This document shows positions 1 to 25,750 of a DNA stretch of 64,000 nucleotides, in pieces. The notes under the pieces were generated by a model. It was not told the origin of the DNA. It was given only the letters and a program-made list of their open reading frames with translations, and ran no database searches. The stretch lies in assembly GCA_038380795.1 (NCBI GenBank), contig CM076261.1, forward strand, positions 31,025,866-31,089,865, written 5' to 3'. Each line of letters begins with the position of its first letter. Position 1 is the stretch's first letter. The DNA is from Pyrocephalus nanus (taxonomy: Eukaryota; Chordata; Aves; Passeriformes; Tyrannidae). The translations under genes and the position numbers were made by a program.

Positions 1-11717
<11,717 letters not shown>

Positions 11718-14700
11718 TCAGATACCCATTCACTTAGCAAAAAGCTGCAAGGGCTTCAGGGTATTACAGCCTTACTAGCTGCTGTTTATGACTAAGAAGT
11801 GCTCTCATGGTTCTTTTTAAAGTAACCTTTGGCAGAGGAGCGATAAAAAGGGCTGGTTTGGAAGATGGATATAGTAAGTGTCACATGTGTTTGCTAAATG
11901 AACACATTGGTACTCCAGAAAATCTACTGCTCTTTCATTAAATCAAGGCTCTTTGTTAGAAAAGCAGTTTTCACCAGGCTTTGAGTATTTCATGGGATAT
12001 AGTGCCTTATAAACGCTGGAACCATCTATTATCACTGCATTCTCTTGACATTACCTACTTGCCCAAAGCTGTAAAAGGATACTATGATTTGTGAAGGCAT
12101 GGAACAAATCACACTCATTATGCCTCTCCTTTACTCTGTCTAATGACCACCTCTGCTGAGACCTGTCAGGGCACTGTGTGCTTTGCTGTCCAGTCCCTGG
12201 GCAGCCCTGACCAGCCTTAGTTTCTTTCCTTATCTACAGCCAACACTTCAGGAGCCGGGAGTCAGAAAAGGCTTATCTCTGGAAATCAGGGGGTTCCTAC
12301 TTCTGATTATCAGTATGTTATTTTGCTGTCCTATTTCAACCCAAGTCAAAAACTTCTAGTGTTGGGCAACACATCTCTTTCAAGGTCTTTCTTTCCAAGC
12401 TGTTGGACTGAAGATATAGCAAAGATGCAGGGACTTGCCACACAGCTCTCTAAAGAACTGTTTACAGTTCCATTAGCACCCACATTATCCAGGTGTTTTA
12501 ATAACCTCCAAGTCCTCCCCATACCAAGGAATAATGAAGAGCTAGCTGTGACTGGAGTCTCTGAACTATACATATATAATATGCACAGTTAAATAATCCA
12601 AATAGTTTTTAACCTTTTATAGACTATGTTCTAGACCTGCATATCATAACTTAATTTCCCTATCCACTTCTAATGGCTGTTGAAAGAATGATTTGGCTGT
12701 AAAGTCAACCTCCCAAGACAAGTAATGTCAGAATTACTTGTGCCTGGGGAACCTTACCTCAGTTCTCTCCCACTTGTGTCTTTTCTAAGGTAACTATTTC
12801 AAATGTGAACACTATCTGGTTTTTCATCTATAACAATTCTATTATCTTTGTACAGATCTTCATATAGGGTTTCATTCAGTTCATATAGGTAACATTCAGG
12901 AAAGTTACTATTTTCATGCATGCACATGACATGACAAATGCTAGCACTAGTCATCCAACTCAATCTTCTTAGCCTAAAATTGTCTCTCATAACTCCTAAA
13001 CAGTATTTGGAAGTAATTAAGGAGGAGTTTAAGACATCATTGTTTTGCAATGGCTTAGGGATACAGCAGTTAAATGATTAACAGAATTGAAAGGACTATT
13101 TGAGTCCAAAGAAGACGATGTAAACAAGGTAGTAGAATAAAAGGAGGTGGAAACAGGCACAAGCCTCATTCCAGACAATCAGGACTACCCAAAAGATGCT
13201 AAAAGTGTTAAAAACTCCCCTTTTCCCTGTGCTGTTCCCTACCTATATGTCTTCCATCTGAACTATGACTGTTAAACCCACAGTCTCCAAGTTCACCCAG
13301 TAAATCCCAAGTTGCTTAGCTATCTTCCTGGTGCACTCCTAGCCTTGTTTCCTTTTGAAGGGCGTTGAGGAAGAACTTTAAACCAAAACTCCAACCTTTC
13401 CTCGGTTGAAGGAGGCCAGTTTAGCTCCTTAAAGTGTTCAGGTGCTTGTTGCACTTCACTCAAACATCAAGCACAGCCTCTTTTTATTTTTGCCTGAGTA
13501 CCCATACACTAATCTTTGCGCACTGTTTGGAAAACTCTCTGCCATGCATGGATTTTTGTGTGGTAAGTCCTTGTTGAAAGCTGCTTCTATGGCAGGGCAG
13601 TACATGGACATTTCTGAATCGACTTATTTCACTGAAGGAGAGAAATCTGGAAGGTGTGTGAGGCAAGCCACATGTGAGGGTCAGATTCATTGAGCTTTCT
13701 CTTAGGTTCCATTTAAGTTGCTTTACACTTCCGCATAAAAACTTAAAAACTGCTGTAGGAAACACACCACCTTCTCCTCCACTCAGGGACTGATAGGATC
13801 AGAGTCCAGGTGCTAGGGAACCTGCTTCTGTGGAGAAGCCTCCTCCAGCAGTGCCATTCCAGAAGCATAGCAGTCTGCAGAAGTTATCCTCCATCCTCTC
13901 CATGCACTTTGCCCACTTTACATGAGACTTTTAAAGTGTTTAAAAAGTTAGTTATAAGTGGCTTTTTTGGCTCTAAAAGCCATTGCAATGTTTACATTTT
14001 GTTGGTTTTTTAAAGTTTACTATCACAGAAAACTATTCTCACTTCTAGGAACAAACAGTTCACCATAGGATTGTAGTTTATTGACAAGGCACTCTCAATG
14101 GGTCTTAAACTATCACAGCCTGCAGCACCACATTTTTAAGATTTCTAGGGAAAGCATTGAGCTCTGTAAGCTTTAGGATTTTTTTTCTCCTCCCATCAAC
14201 AAAAAGTCTAATTGCACTTTTAAAGTGAATTTGTTTTCAAAATCATAATGGCTAAGCTTAAAAGATTATTTTCAAAATGGCCAACTATTTCACATGTCAG
14301 TGAAAGCAAACAATTACTTTTGCTGGTGTCCATTAATGTTTCCATCCTCAGAAAGAAGGACTCAGCAAGCTGAGTTTTACTAACAAATATACAGTCATGT
14401 GTCACTGAGATGTGAATCAAGCAATTGCTGATGCAATTAGAACTTAACCTTGGCCAACCTTAAAAACTTATTATGAAGAACACTACAGAATTAATAACAT
14501 AGACCACAGAGCCAAAGAGCATTACATGAATCTAAAGCAGATGGTCTTCCTATTTCTTGCATAATTTCAACCAAAACAGAGAAGTCCAACTCCAAGACAA
14601 GCTGCCTGTTTGCTCTCCTCTAATACCTAATTTATTTTGCTATGTCTATGGATCAATTTTGCTACAGAAGTTAAGCAGAAATTCTTGCCTTTGGTTTTTC

Positions 14701-15199
14701 CAGTTGAGTTTTAAGACCCAAAAGCTTAAGAAATTACTTTGAAAACTGTATACCTAATTGGATCTCCTCTTCCCTACACCAATTTCTCTAATTAACAAGC
14801 CAATTACTACCACATAAAGTTCAGATATTCTTTAAACAACTGAACACACTCTTAATGATGCCAGCAGTGTCAGACAAATAGCTGTACTACAGTTATTTTG
14901 GAGCTGACTACTAATGAACATGTTATACTTCAATCTTAAGGAAAAATAAAAGAAATCCTCATAGGAAATGATACCATTTACTTCCAGGCATGGAGCTACA
15001 TGTCAATACTAGCTTTAGCAGAGGAAAAAAAAAGATTTAAAAAACTGGTTTTGGGTTAAAGTGTGTTCTAGACATTTTCATACTTTGCTGCCAATTTTAG
15101 AAATGAAGTTGGAGACTTTAGAAGTAAAAAATCTATTCTGCTGCTTGTCAGAAAGATTGCTCACATGGCCAAAACTGATGATGATCAGGAGTTTCTCAA

Positions 15200-15339
15200 T
15201 CACTATTAGAGAATATGCTGAATTGGAAGGGACCCGTTCTCTTAAAAGAATGGCCCATATGGGGATCAAGCCCATGACCTTGGTGGTATTAGCACCATGC
15301 TCTAACCTGATATAACTTGTTCAGCTAAGTGATTTGGGC
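15200..15339 (-). mobile_element. tRNA-Ile-derived SINE with CR1-like tail (TguSINE1-like)
   Basis: Read on the minus strand, 15307-15251 follows a tRNA-Ile(AAT) gene closely: GGTTAGAGC, then GGTGCTAATA with anticodon AAT at 15290-15288, CCAAGGTC, a B box GGCTTGATCC at 15272-15263, and an acceptor-stem-like ATGGGCCA ending at 15251. The 5' arm (15339-15308) keeps TTAGCT but has about 10 extra bases before GGTTAGAGC. Downstream, 15250-15200 contains GGTCCCTTCCAATTCAG followed by an ATTCT-type decayed end, which resembles the 3' end of CR1 retrotransposons. Established knowledge: SINEs with a tRNA-Ile head and a CR1-type tail have been described in passerine birds. The copy is old and diverged. 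The family name is inferred from architecture. Confidence 0.72.
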
Positions 15340-18300
15340 AGATAGGAAAATACCAACATGAAAAAATAAAATGAATAGCAAATCTTCATTTGGAGATGGC
15401 ATAGGGTATATGGATTTCTTTAAGTCTTTGATAAGCCTGATTTAAAAGGGAAGAAAAAGTTTGTGTGTCCCCCTTGTGAAAGCCCAGATGATTGGAGTGT
15501 TAAAGGCTTTGTGGTTTGGGGTTTTTTTTGCTTATTTTTACATGAATTAGAAAAAAAACCAAAACAGTTTAGGAGCATCTCAATTCAGACTGATTACTGC
15601 AATCACCTTTTTCCATGCTCAGCTCTAGTTCCAAAACTGCATTAGTTGATTTTCCCATTATCAATGACAGGTTGTATCTGAATTATCTTCATATAAGCTA
15701 TAAAACATCTCTTAAGTCTCAAAATTTCACTGTTTTAAATAAAACCCAATAATTGTTATCCAGAAGTGCTTTGGTCATAGGCTTTCTTCCTTTGCCCTGA
15801 GTACCTTATTGAGAAGAAACCGCCCCTGTTGTGGGAGAAGGGTTGAGGCAGCCAGGGAAGCATGTTACTGCTTTAACAATGGCCATGTGAAGATGCTGAA
15901 GTAGGACAAATTTTTAACAATTAACATTTTAATTTTAGAAAAGAAAAAAAAAAAGAAGGAAAGCGTAGATTATATTCTGATTTGTGTTCCTGTAATTTTT
16001 TTTCCAGGGCAAAATGGTTAGTATGAGCCAGTACAGTGGGCACACTGGAACAAGACCGACTGGAAAAAATAGCTCAGCTTGTCATAACCCACTCTGTAAC
16101 ATTTAGTCTCTAGAAAATTCCAGGAGTGCTAAACAGGAATTGGTGGGATTACACCTATGTCTCACTTCTTATGCAGATCTTTCATGTGCACACAGTACAT
16201 GCATGTGGGAAGTTCAAAAGGATCAGTGGGATTGCTAGAAACTGCTAAATATTCTCTGTGCAATCTACGCTGGAGTGGCCCATGCCCACTAGCCTGTTAG
16301 TAAAACATGGCCTCAAAACAAATCACTCTCATGTCTTGTCCATCCAATCTGCTATAGATTACTAAAGTTAACTTGTACTAAAGTTTACTGGTTACTGAAG
16401 TTCCAACCATTTTCTCCTGGTGATGACCATGATCTCTCATGTAGTTTTCAATCAGGTGTAGTGGGCATCAGTTAAGGATATCTGCTTAAGCAAAGAGGAT
16501 ATTTGCTCTGAATAACTTCTGCCTTGTCATTTCCAGAACCTCAGAGAGCTATTCAAGAGGAAATAAACTTTCTCAGTATACTATTTCTCAGTAAACTAAT
16601 GAAAAGTTGAACAATGCTGTTTTATTGCCAAAGAAAATGTGCATGTCCTTCATGACACTGGTGTTAAAAGGGCTCACTTAGTATGGAGGGCTTGCCAGCA
16701 ACACTTAAGAAATGCATTATGTTAGCATAATATTAAATAAATTACTTTTCTCCTCTGTCAAGATGGCAATTTAGTAAGATATTGAAAATATACAAAGACA
16801 GGCTTAGCATATTGAATCCCTTCTCTTACAGCCACCAAAATGCCAGTCTCTGAAATAATGAGACACTTTAAATCCTGGCTACATAGTGAACTTCCCACCA
16901 GGAAACCCTAACTGGCAGCAGTATCTACCCCAAAAATAGCCCAATGGAAGGAAGGCAGCATACTATCTTCTATTTCCAGATCACATCTGAAACAGCAAAT
17001 CCAGGAATACTGTACTGAACAAGGTTTGCAGCAGCCTTATAAGTGGGATGAGAATATGGTTTCGAATCCCTTCAGTCAACTTGGTTCTCAGTTCTTACTG
17101 ATACCTGTACAGGGAAGTGATAGGCACTGTTGGTGAGGGCTTTGCAGATGTTCATAGGAATGTGGTGGGGACCCAGAGCTTGCAACTGTGAGTTCGAGTG
17201 GTTTAGCTCAGCCAGTCACTCCCACAGAGGATTGTGTGAGGCCCAGTGGGGAAGCAGTAGTGGGGAGCTGGTGCTGATGCAATGAAGCATGAGTCAGGTG
17301 GGTGAGACAGTCTGTTTTGATATTTGAAATGGGTAGAGGTTGCTGTTTGTGAGGAGCTGTGTGTGTAGACTGCAAATAGTCTCTATCATGGTTGGAAGTG
17401 TGATTCATTGTGGTCAGTGTGTTTCTACCACCACTTGTTTTCTTCCTTCTGACTTTCGATACTCTGTATTTCATCAGGCTTTTTGTTTCCTGTTTCTTCC
17501 CAGGCTTTGAGAGTCCATGGCAGATAGTCATGTCATCTTCCTTAGCCCTATATTCATGGCATGTGGAAGAAATTCAGTCCCCTAAGTGTTGTTAGTTTCT
17601 CTTTTTCATCCACTGAGCATCAGTATCCTGTGTTTGTGTCTCCTGTAGATAGCCTATGATAGGCATGCAGCTGCTGGGGAGTAGTTGCAGGTCCTAGGAG
17701 GCTGCCTGTCACTGGACTCCTTCTCTTTCTCCTCCTAAGCAGGCTGTGCATCTGTGGGTCAGAGCAGAATAATCAGAATTTGAAACAGGTTCAAAGGAAA
17801 CTTGGAACATAAAACTTGGCAACATCGCCCAGGCAATTGGTGCTAGAATCTGACTAACTCCATTCTCTCGGGTGCTCTGCCAGTCTCTGCTGTGGCCTTT
17901 GCATATTTTCAGGCATAGGCAAGTTAAAATACTAAAAAATATTTTGCAGTCTGTCACCATAAGCAGCTGAAAGATTGTGTACAGCCCTTTAATTCAGGAC
18001 TTTAAAGCATGGCAAGCACAGCCTCCTTTTTTTCCCCCAGTATCTGCAGAGGGCATTTCAGAAGTTCTGAACTTCCAGGCAAAGGCAAGAAACTTATCTG
18101 GCAGGTTTTCCAACCGTTGTTCCAAACACATCCTTTCAATATGAAGTCCCACATGGAAAATCCAGTTATGTCTTTCACCTGGAAATTTGACAGTTATACT
18201 TTAAATTTTGTTAAAATCTATCCTAGCTTAAAATAAAATACTGGATGGCTAGAAAATAATTTTTTATCCAGCTGGCAAAGCCAAAAATTTTGACCAGTAC

Positions 18301-18796
18301 TGGCAGGAAAGCAAGTGAGCAACTAGAAGAGCAGCTCTGGGGGCTGAAGAAACATTCCAAGCAAAGAAATATAAGAGCCAAATGTACAAATGGCCCAAAG
18401 TTCATAATACTGACTTAATAAAGCAGCCTCAAATATAAATGTATTGAGGAAGTGACCAATCGCTATCAGTGAATTAAATTAACTTGAATGCATGGATTCA
18501 GCTTATAAAATTAGAAACAGCTTATCCCTGGTACAGAGTTGCCATGCCTAGTGAGCCATTACTGTAAGCATTTATCGTGACCATAACATGGAGCAGAGGT
18601 AAACAGCACAGGGCTCTCGTATCAGTGGTGGAATAAGGGATGTGATAGTCAACAAACTGTAGTGCTTGGGAGGCAAATAAAGCTAGTGACTATTGCTGGC
18701 AGCCTGTTAAAGGATAAGAGCAGAGCTCATTTGAATTTACCAGATGGATCTTTTACTTACTCATGCAGGAACTGAAATAGTCCTATTCAATTCTGT

Positions 18797-18820
18797 TCTA
18801 GTCTACTCTAGTCTAGTCTC
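18797..18820 (+). repeat. Short (TCTAG)n repeat
   Basis: Four 5-bp units (TCTAG, TCTAC, TCTAG, TCTAG) followed by TCTC in intron 2. Confidence 0.8.
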
Positions 18821-19952
18821 TTTTACACTATAGGCTCAACAGCAGCACATGTTGCTCTTGAGATACTGATAATACAGACTGATAATGAATGCTGCCTCAC
18901 TTCCAGGCCACTCTGCGATTTCAAGGCAATTCAGGATATTGCCACTACACTTGCATCTCCCATTTTTGTGATGGAATTACCCCCTACTGCTGGTCAGCCA
19001 ATTCTACTGCCTGTCAATCAATACGAGGCTCCATAGGCTGTCACGTTACTTCCTCCCTCCCACCCCTTAGAACTCGTAGCTTTTGGGATTTTACCTGCTC
19101 AATGCAATGCCCTTTATGCTTCTTCCTCCAGCATCTCCTGCTCCTTGTTGCTGAGGTCCAGAGATTTCGGCTCTGTAGAATGAGCCAGAAGGTGCAGAGA
19201 ATCCGGTGCAGTTCTTGGAGAGGATGAAGTTAAAAGTCTTCCAAGTCACATGGCTTTTTATTGCTGGGGCTGATGCTTGAGTTGACATCCCATTTCTCCA
19301 GGCTCTCGGAAACTGGCAAATCCTGAGGCTGCCTTACTTTTTATGTTCATTTCATGTCTGCTTGTGTATTTAATTTGTTTCAGAGTCAGAGTACATGCAG
19401 GGAGCTGGCCTCAGTTTGGTATAGGGTGCTCCTAGTAACTATTTCCTCCCTTACAGATTAATTATTCAACAGAAGTGGACAATGACTAGCAGTAGTGAGA
19501 GTAATACCTGATATTTTAATGAGCATGCTGGCACCACTTGCTTTGAGTTTTGTACTGTGAGGTAAGTAGCAAAGGGATAGGTACAGAGGGAATACACTGA
19601 CAATGCCACCAAGAACTGACAGATACCTCTACCAAGCACACCTTAAAACCCTGCCAAACCCATTCCAGCAGATACTGCTAGTTGATCATCACTACCTAAC
19701 AGTAATACTGAGCTATGAGCCTCGGGCAACCTGTAAACCTTGCCAAAGATTTGCTCATTCACCTGACTGAAAGAGATCAGCAGCATGTTTAGCTGCCAGG
19801 CAGGAGAGCCCTGTGGGTGGAATCTGATCCTTAACAATTTGTTTAAAAGGTAATAAAAAATTGTGTGGACGGGCATGATAGCAGCCCAAGAGATTTCATC
19901 TCTTTTGCATCTCCTGTTGCACTTACAAATGAAATTCTAAGCCTACAGATTA

Positions 19953-20360
<408 letters not shown>

Positions 20361-23300
20361 TTATTTTTCTGGATTCAGCAGGAGTAGCTTGTGACCTGTT
20401 AGTCAGGCAAAATAATTTAATATAGACTAAATTCAGGTCAAGTAGACTTGAAGATAAGATAAGTATCTGTCTCTAAAGTATATAATGGGACCCCAGCTAT
20501 ACCAGAAGTCAGACTCTTCCCTTTTTACAATAATTTTATGACCTGCTAATAATCATAGGTGATACAAGGTCACTGAAATACCACTTTGAGGCATCAGCCC
20601 TGATTTGAACAAAGCACAGTCCTTGCAGGTCATCTTTACAGGTAAAAACTCTGACATTACTAACTGCTCAAAGTTCAGAAGCTCAAAAGTTTTTTTTCAG
20701 TGTAACAAGCTTTTCACAACATCACATGCAATTGTTGTTAATAGCTGATATTAGTCTATGACTTTTATTATGAAATGAGGCCAAGTATGCCCATGATTAA
20801 ACATAACTGATCTTTCATCTATTTTACAAGGTTCTGATGCTATATTAATTTACATATCCTTGTAGCATATTTAGAAAGAAATGCAGCACATATCTTTTAA
20901 GACATATTCAGGTACAACTAAGATACTAATTCATTGTAGGTTCGTAATTAGGAAATGTATGCCAATGAATCAGAGAATTAGATGCATTATTTTTATAACT
21001 AAGGTGAACTATATTAAAAATGTGTAACATTCCTTCAGATTCCATCTTGAACCAAAATGCTTCTCAAATATTGAATACAAATGACAGAATGATAGAGTTT
21101 ATCTGCAGTGTGACAACATCAATCATCTGATACACCCAGCAAACTGTTAAAGCAAGATTACATTCAAAAAGCATGAAGGAAGAAATATGACTTATTTTAA
21201 CAAGTATTTAGCTCTTATGGGTTACAGCTGATGTATGCTGACAGGGCCATGGCAATGAGGCCAACCAGGAACATCTCGCCAGCCCACCTCAGTCTATCCA
21301 CTTAGCCAACCTATTACCACTTTTTCTGAATGAACAAACCAGGTAGAGTATCATCACATAACTGTGGCGAAGTCCTTCCATTTCAAATGTAAGAACAGCC
21401 TTTTTGTTGCAGTCTTTTGATGTTTTTTTCTCTTCCAAAAACCATACAAGCAAGCAACTCCAATTTATTTCAAAAGAAACTGCATCCCTGAAGCAGAAAT
21501 GAACATTTTTCCTACTGTTCTTTTCCACTCTTCCTGAGAGACATGATTAATATTTGAAACTAAAGCTTCACTGTCAACATAGCAAAAAAGCTGTAGAAAA
21601 TATCAACTTCTCCATCCTTGATGTCTGCCAAATCTCCCTCTTGTAATATGCTCTGACCTGAATGCCTGAGGCTCCAAATGTATTCGTCTGTCTTGCTTCA
21701 GTTTGTTCCTTCCTGAAAACACCACGTGTTAGATATGGAATATCTGCTGCTGCTATATGTAACCTCTCATGGGATATAGATAATTCCATCTACTGATATG
21801 AATTCAAATGATATTTAATCTACAGATGCCAAAACCACTAGTGGGTTCAAAAACTGTATTCAAACAAATTTGTGGAAGACTGTGGCCTCTGAAGTGAATA
21901 GTCAGGTTTAGCTGGATGATGTCACAATTGGTATCAAGGTGTATAGAGAGTTACAATTTTTTAATTTAAACTTGCTAGACATGAATCTTGCTGAATCTCC
22001 CAGTTGTTGTTGCAAATGAAAAAATAGGCAAATGAACTTAGATTATGCCAAATAAAAGGTTCCTCCATCACGGCTCTTCCCTTCTCTTCTGTCAAAAGTG
22101 AAATCTTCCTGGCAGCTTCAATTTAAAGAGAAACAGTTAACCAGTTTCAGGCAGTCTAATTTAAAAACTTCTCTTTACATGAATTATTTCCAGCACAGTT
22201 TCACAAGCACAAGTGCTTCCTTCCTGCTTTGTACAACTACAGAATACTAGAGTCTGTGAAGGATGGTAATCTACTTCTGACAAGGCCATGGGATAAACAT
22301 GGCTTTAGGAAATAACATTCTGTCAAGAGGCATGCCAGTATGATGCCTGTGCAGAGAGACAAATCTTTGCCTAGCACAGACCTCATGCCAATGAAAACAG
22401 TTCCATATGCCTTTGGCCCCGGGGTAACTAAGTTTTTCCACCTAAGCAGGACAGACAGAAAGACTTGAGCACTCCTTTTTCTCTCCCTCTCTGGTTTTAC
22501 TGATCTCTTTTGTATGAACAAATGACAGCCCAATAGGTAACTTCCTGAGTAATCTTCCCTGGGGACACCCTGTGTACCAGGTAAGGTAAAGGGGCAAAAC
22601 ACAAAAGGGACTTCTGTAAGAGGAATGTTGCCATTAATTTATACTCCTGTGGAATGCCTGGATGACATGATGAAATACTCTAGAGGCTAGCACAGAAAAA
22701 GCAATCCTCCTAAGTGCTTCTATGGAAAGATCCTTAGGAAATGAACAGTCAATAGGGCTGTGTACAGATGGTTTAGCTTCTGTAACCTTTTCCTTTTTCA
22801 CTTTTAGATGGCAATGTAAAAGGCTCTTTATTCTCAACTTTCAAACACCATAAGAAAACTTATGTAGCTTTTCTACCCCATGTACTTTTGAATATTTTTG
22901 CTGCTGAAGCTGCTGATGTCATATTTAATATCCTTAAACCCACAAGAAATACCAGATAATTGATTAAGCTGCTTAGGGGTGCAATATGAAAGGTGCAGGT
23001 ACTTGATCTTTCATGGCAAGCCACCCATGCAGTTGGTAGTTTTCCAGTCTAATTTCCTGTTAGATTTCCAATTAAATCTGTCATAAAGGAAGACAATATA
23101 AACCAGGGCAAGGTTTCCACTTTTTGATCTGACTCTATTTTGTATGCTTTTTGTGTGAACAAAAAATCAGTAACAAAGGTTCAGCAGTAGCATCTGTATT
23201 CACAAGAGAACATAACTCTACAAAGATTTGTGTAGCTTGCCAATTAAATCACACAGAACTAGGTAGCAATAATACTAATGACAATACTTAAAACAACCAT

Positions 23301-25151
23301 GTAGCTTGATGATACATATTTCAGATATCATCCTATTTTGATATGGCTTATTCACACCAAAATTGATGGGATAACTAGGAAATCCAGGTGCTAGAAGAAA
23401 GAGTATTGTTGACATCACCTTCTCCTGCGTTCTTACTGAACCACTAAACCTAATACAGCAGTGGGTGAAAGTGTACAGTAAAGTACAATTCTTCAAATCT
23501 GATTAAAACAAAGCCACAGATATTGCTGATCCTTCTTTTAGAAATAACAAAAAAAAACCCCATAAAACACTTTCAGGCAGAGCACAGTCTGGTAGACACG
23601 TGGACAGATTAGCTGAATTAAGTCATATTCCTAAAATACTTATCAGAGAGGCAGGCACCAAGATCTACAGCTGCTTCTATGCAATGTCTTCTAAAACACA
23701 TTATGTTATCACTAGAAAGATGAAATCTTTACTTGAGGACATAGTAACAACCCTTTAAGCCTTTTTTTAATGAATAATTGTGTGCTGTCTTTAACATTCA
23801 CTAAAATCAGAGAGGACTAGCATTTTAAATTCCTATCCAAAAGATTCAAGTCAGAGGAATACAAAATAATACACTTAATGACATTTCAAGTCAGTAACCA
23901 CATCTTAACAACTGAATACTGCAGCTGGCTTTATCCTCTTACAAGGAACATATGAGACCTCTATCAAATTTCTAAGACATGCACAGTGAATGAATCCAAC
24001 AAATTATTGCATGCAAAGGCAGTGATTTAAATAGCAACAGTTGTGAGAAAAAAGTCAAAGATCTAACTTGTCCTATTTTGCATAAGCTTTTAGCACTATT
24101 CACTAATGTTGGTAGAAAAGGTTTGGTTTCAATCTACGGCTACACATCTCTGTTTGCAAAATTCAAAGTCCGTCTCTTGAACTGGCTCTATAGACTTTGA
24201 CCATTGCTCACATGATCCTCTCCTCCCAAAGACTACTGGATGACTGATGCTTTACTTTGTATTGGTTTAGACATATAAAAGCATTAAAAAAATTCACTGA
24301 GAAAGCAATACTTATTGAATAGGTTTTCTTCTGATTTTAAAACTGTTTTACATACTGCACAGAATTTCAATAGTCTAACTAGAAGGGCATATTTTCTACT
24401 TCATTTGAAGTTAACTGTTGACTGTGCAGTTTGAAGCTAGGATCTTGGCTGAGATGTTTTCAAGTCTGTTCAGGCTATGTATCTACCCAAGGGTGACATC
24501 AAAAATCTGCTCAATTTGGCAGTATCTTGGCCCAATGTATATTCAGTTCAGCAAAGATATTTAATGGTTACCCTTCCTCCTACATCTTCTTACCTGCTAT
24601 CTCCCAAGAAAATGGAAGAGTGACATGTAAAGAGCAAGCCGATGTAGAGGACGCTCTTTCTCCTGTGTCAAATAATCTCTCTAGATGATTGTTGGCTGAG
24701 TTTTCTTTTACTAAGTCCTGTCATGCTAAAAACTTCAGCATCAAATGTACCAGCTGGCTCTGGTTGTTCTGCCTCCTGCTGTCACCGCTGCCAGAAGGAC
24801 ACCTGACAGATCTGATGCTCTGTAAGCAGGGCACAATCAGACCACTGCGTAAATGACAACCTGAGCATTATCACATCTGCATCTCTGCTTCTGGTAAAAG
24901 CATAAAGGCAGAAACCCCTGATAGGCAATTTGACATAAACAGCTAGTGCTCTGACACAGGTTTCTGTAAGACTTCCACAGACACAGGCATTGAAGTGAGA
25001 GAAAACTGGGCAAAAATAACATGCATACATTTATTCTGGCTCAAGCAGATTGCCCAAACATATTATATGAAGAGAGAGCCCTGTAGGGGTAGAGGGACTC
25101 AGACCTTGTATCCTGAAAATTATATCTGAGGAGTCTTCATTGGTTTAGGTC

Positions 25152-25180
25152 TTTTGTTTGGGGGTTTGTTTTGTTTTGTT
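25152..25180 (+). repeat. T/G-rich low-complexity tract
   Basis: TTTTG-type units with a GGGGG interruption. This is the same kind of sequence as the A/C-rich tracts elsewhere in intron 1 but in the opposite orientation. Confidence 0.8.
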
Positions 25181-25709
25181 CTGCAAGGCTTTCACCCTAA
25201 TTCAGTATATCTAATTTTGAGTCAGCATCTGTTGTAGCTCATGCGCCAGATGACTGAAATGCCATCTGAGGTCAATTCCTATTAGCCCATTATTAAAAAA
25301 CTTTACTTCCCCCTGCTCCATTACGAAAGCTGGCTGTGAGATAACAGCCTGCCCACAGCACTGCAAATGCTGACAGTGGTTCAACCCACAGAAGTAATCC
25401 CAGTCCCCAGCAAGAGGCCAGAGCTCCAAACTCCCATCTGAAGGAACATAAGATGCCTGTCCTGAGAGAAGAACACCCAGACATCCCTAAGGTATGTGGC
25501 CTATCTATGGAGAGGCTGTTCTTGAGCATTAGGACTGCCCCAAAATTGATAGCTGAAGTTCTTCTAGCACTTGCTTCTTTGTAACTCAAAATGCAGGGCA
25601 ACTGTCACATTTTATCTTAAGAAGTTAGACTATAAAAAACTGCTATCTAATTTACTCTGCCCGTTTCAGTAATTAGAATATGGCCTAGAAGAAAGCCCAT
25701 ATACAAAAT

Positions 25710-25750
25710 GAAACAAAACAAACAAACAAACAAACAAAAAAACGACAAAA
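25710..25750 (+). repeat. (AAAC)n simple repeat
   Basis: Five tandem AAAC-type units sit in a longer A/C-only stretch. This is low-complexity sequence, T/G-rich in the ANKH sense direction. Confidence 0.9.

Noticed and set aside
15251..15339. A functional tRNA-Ile gene
   Set aside because: The D-arm is disrupted by extra bases, several stem positions are mismatched, and a CR1-like tail follows directly, so it is a SINE head and not a tRNA gene.
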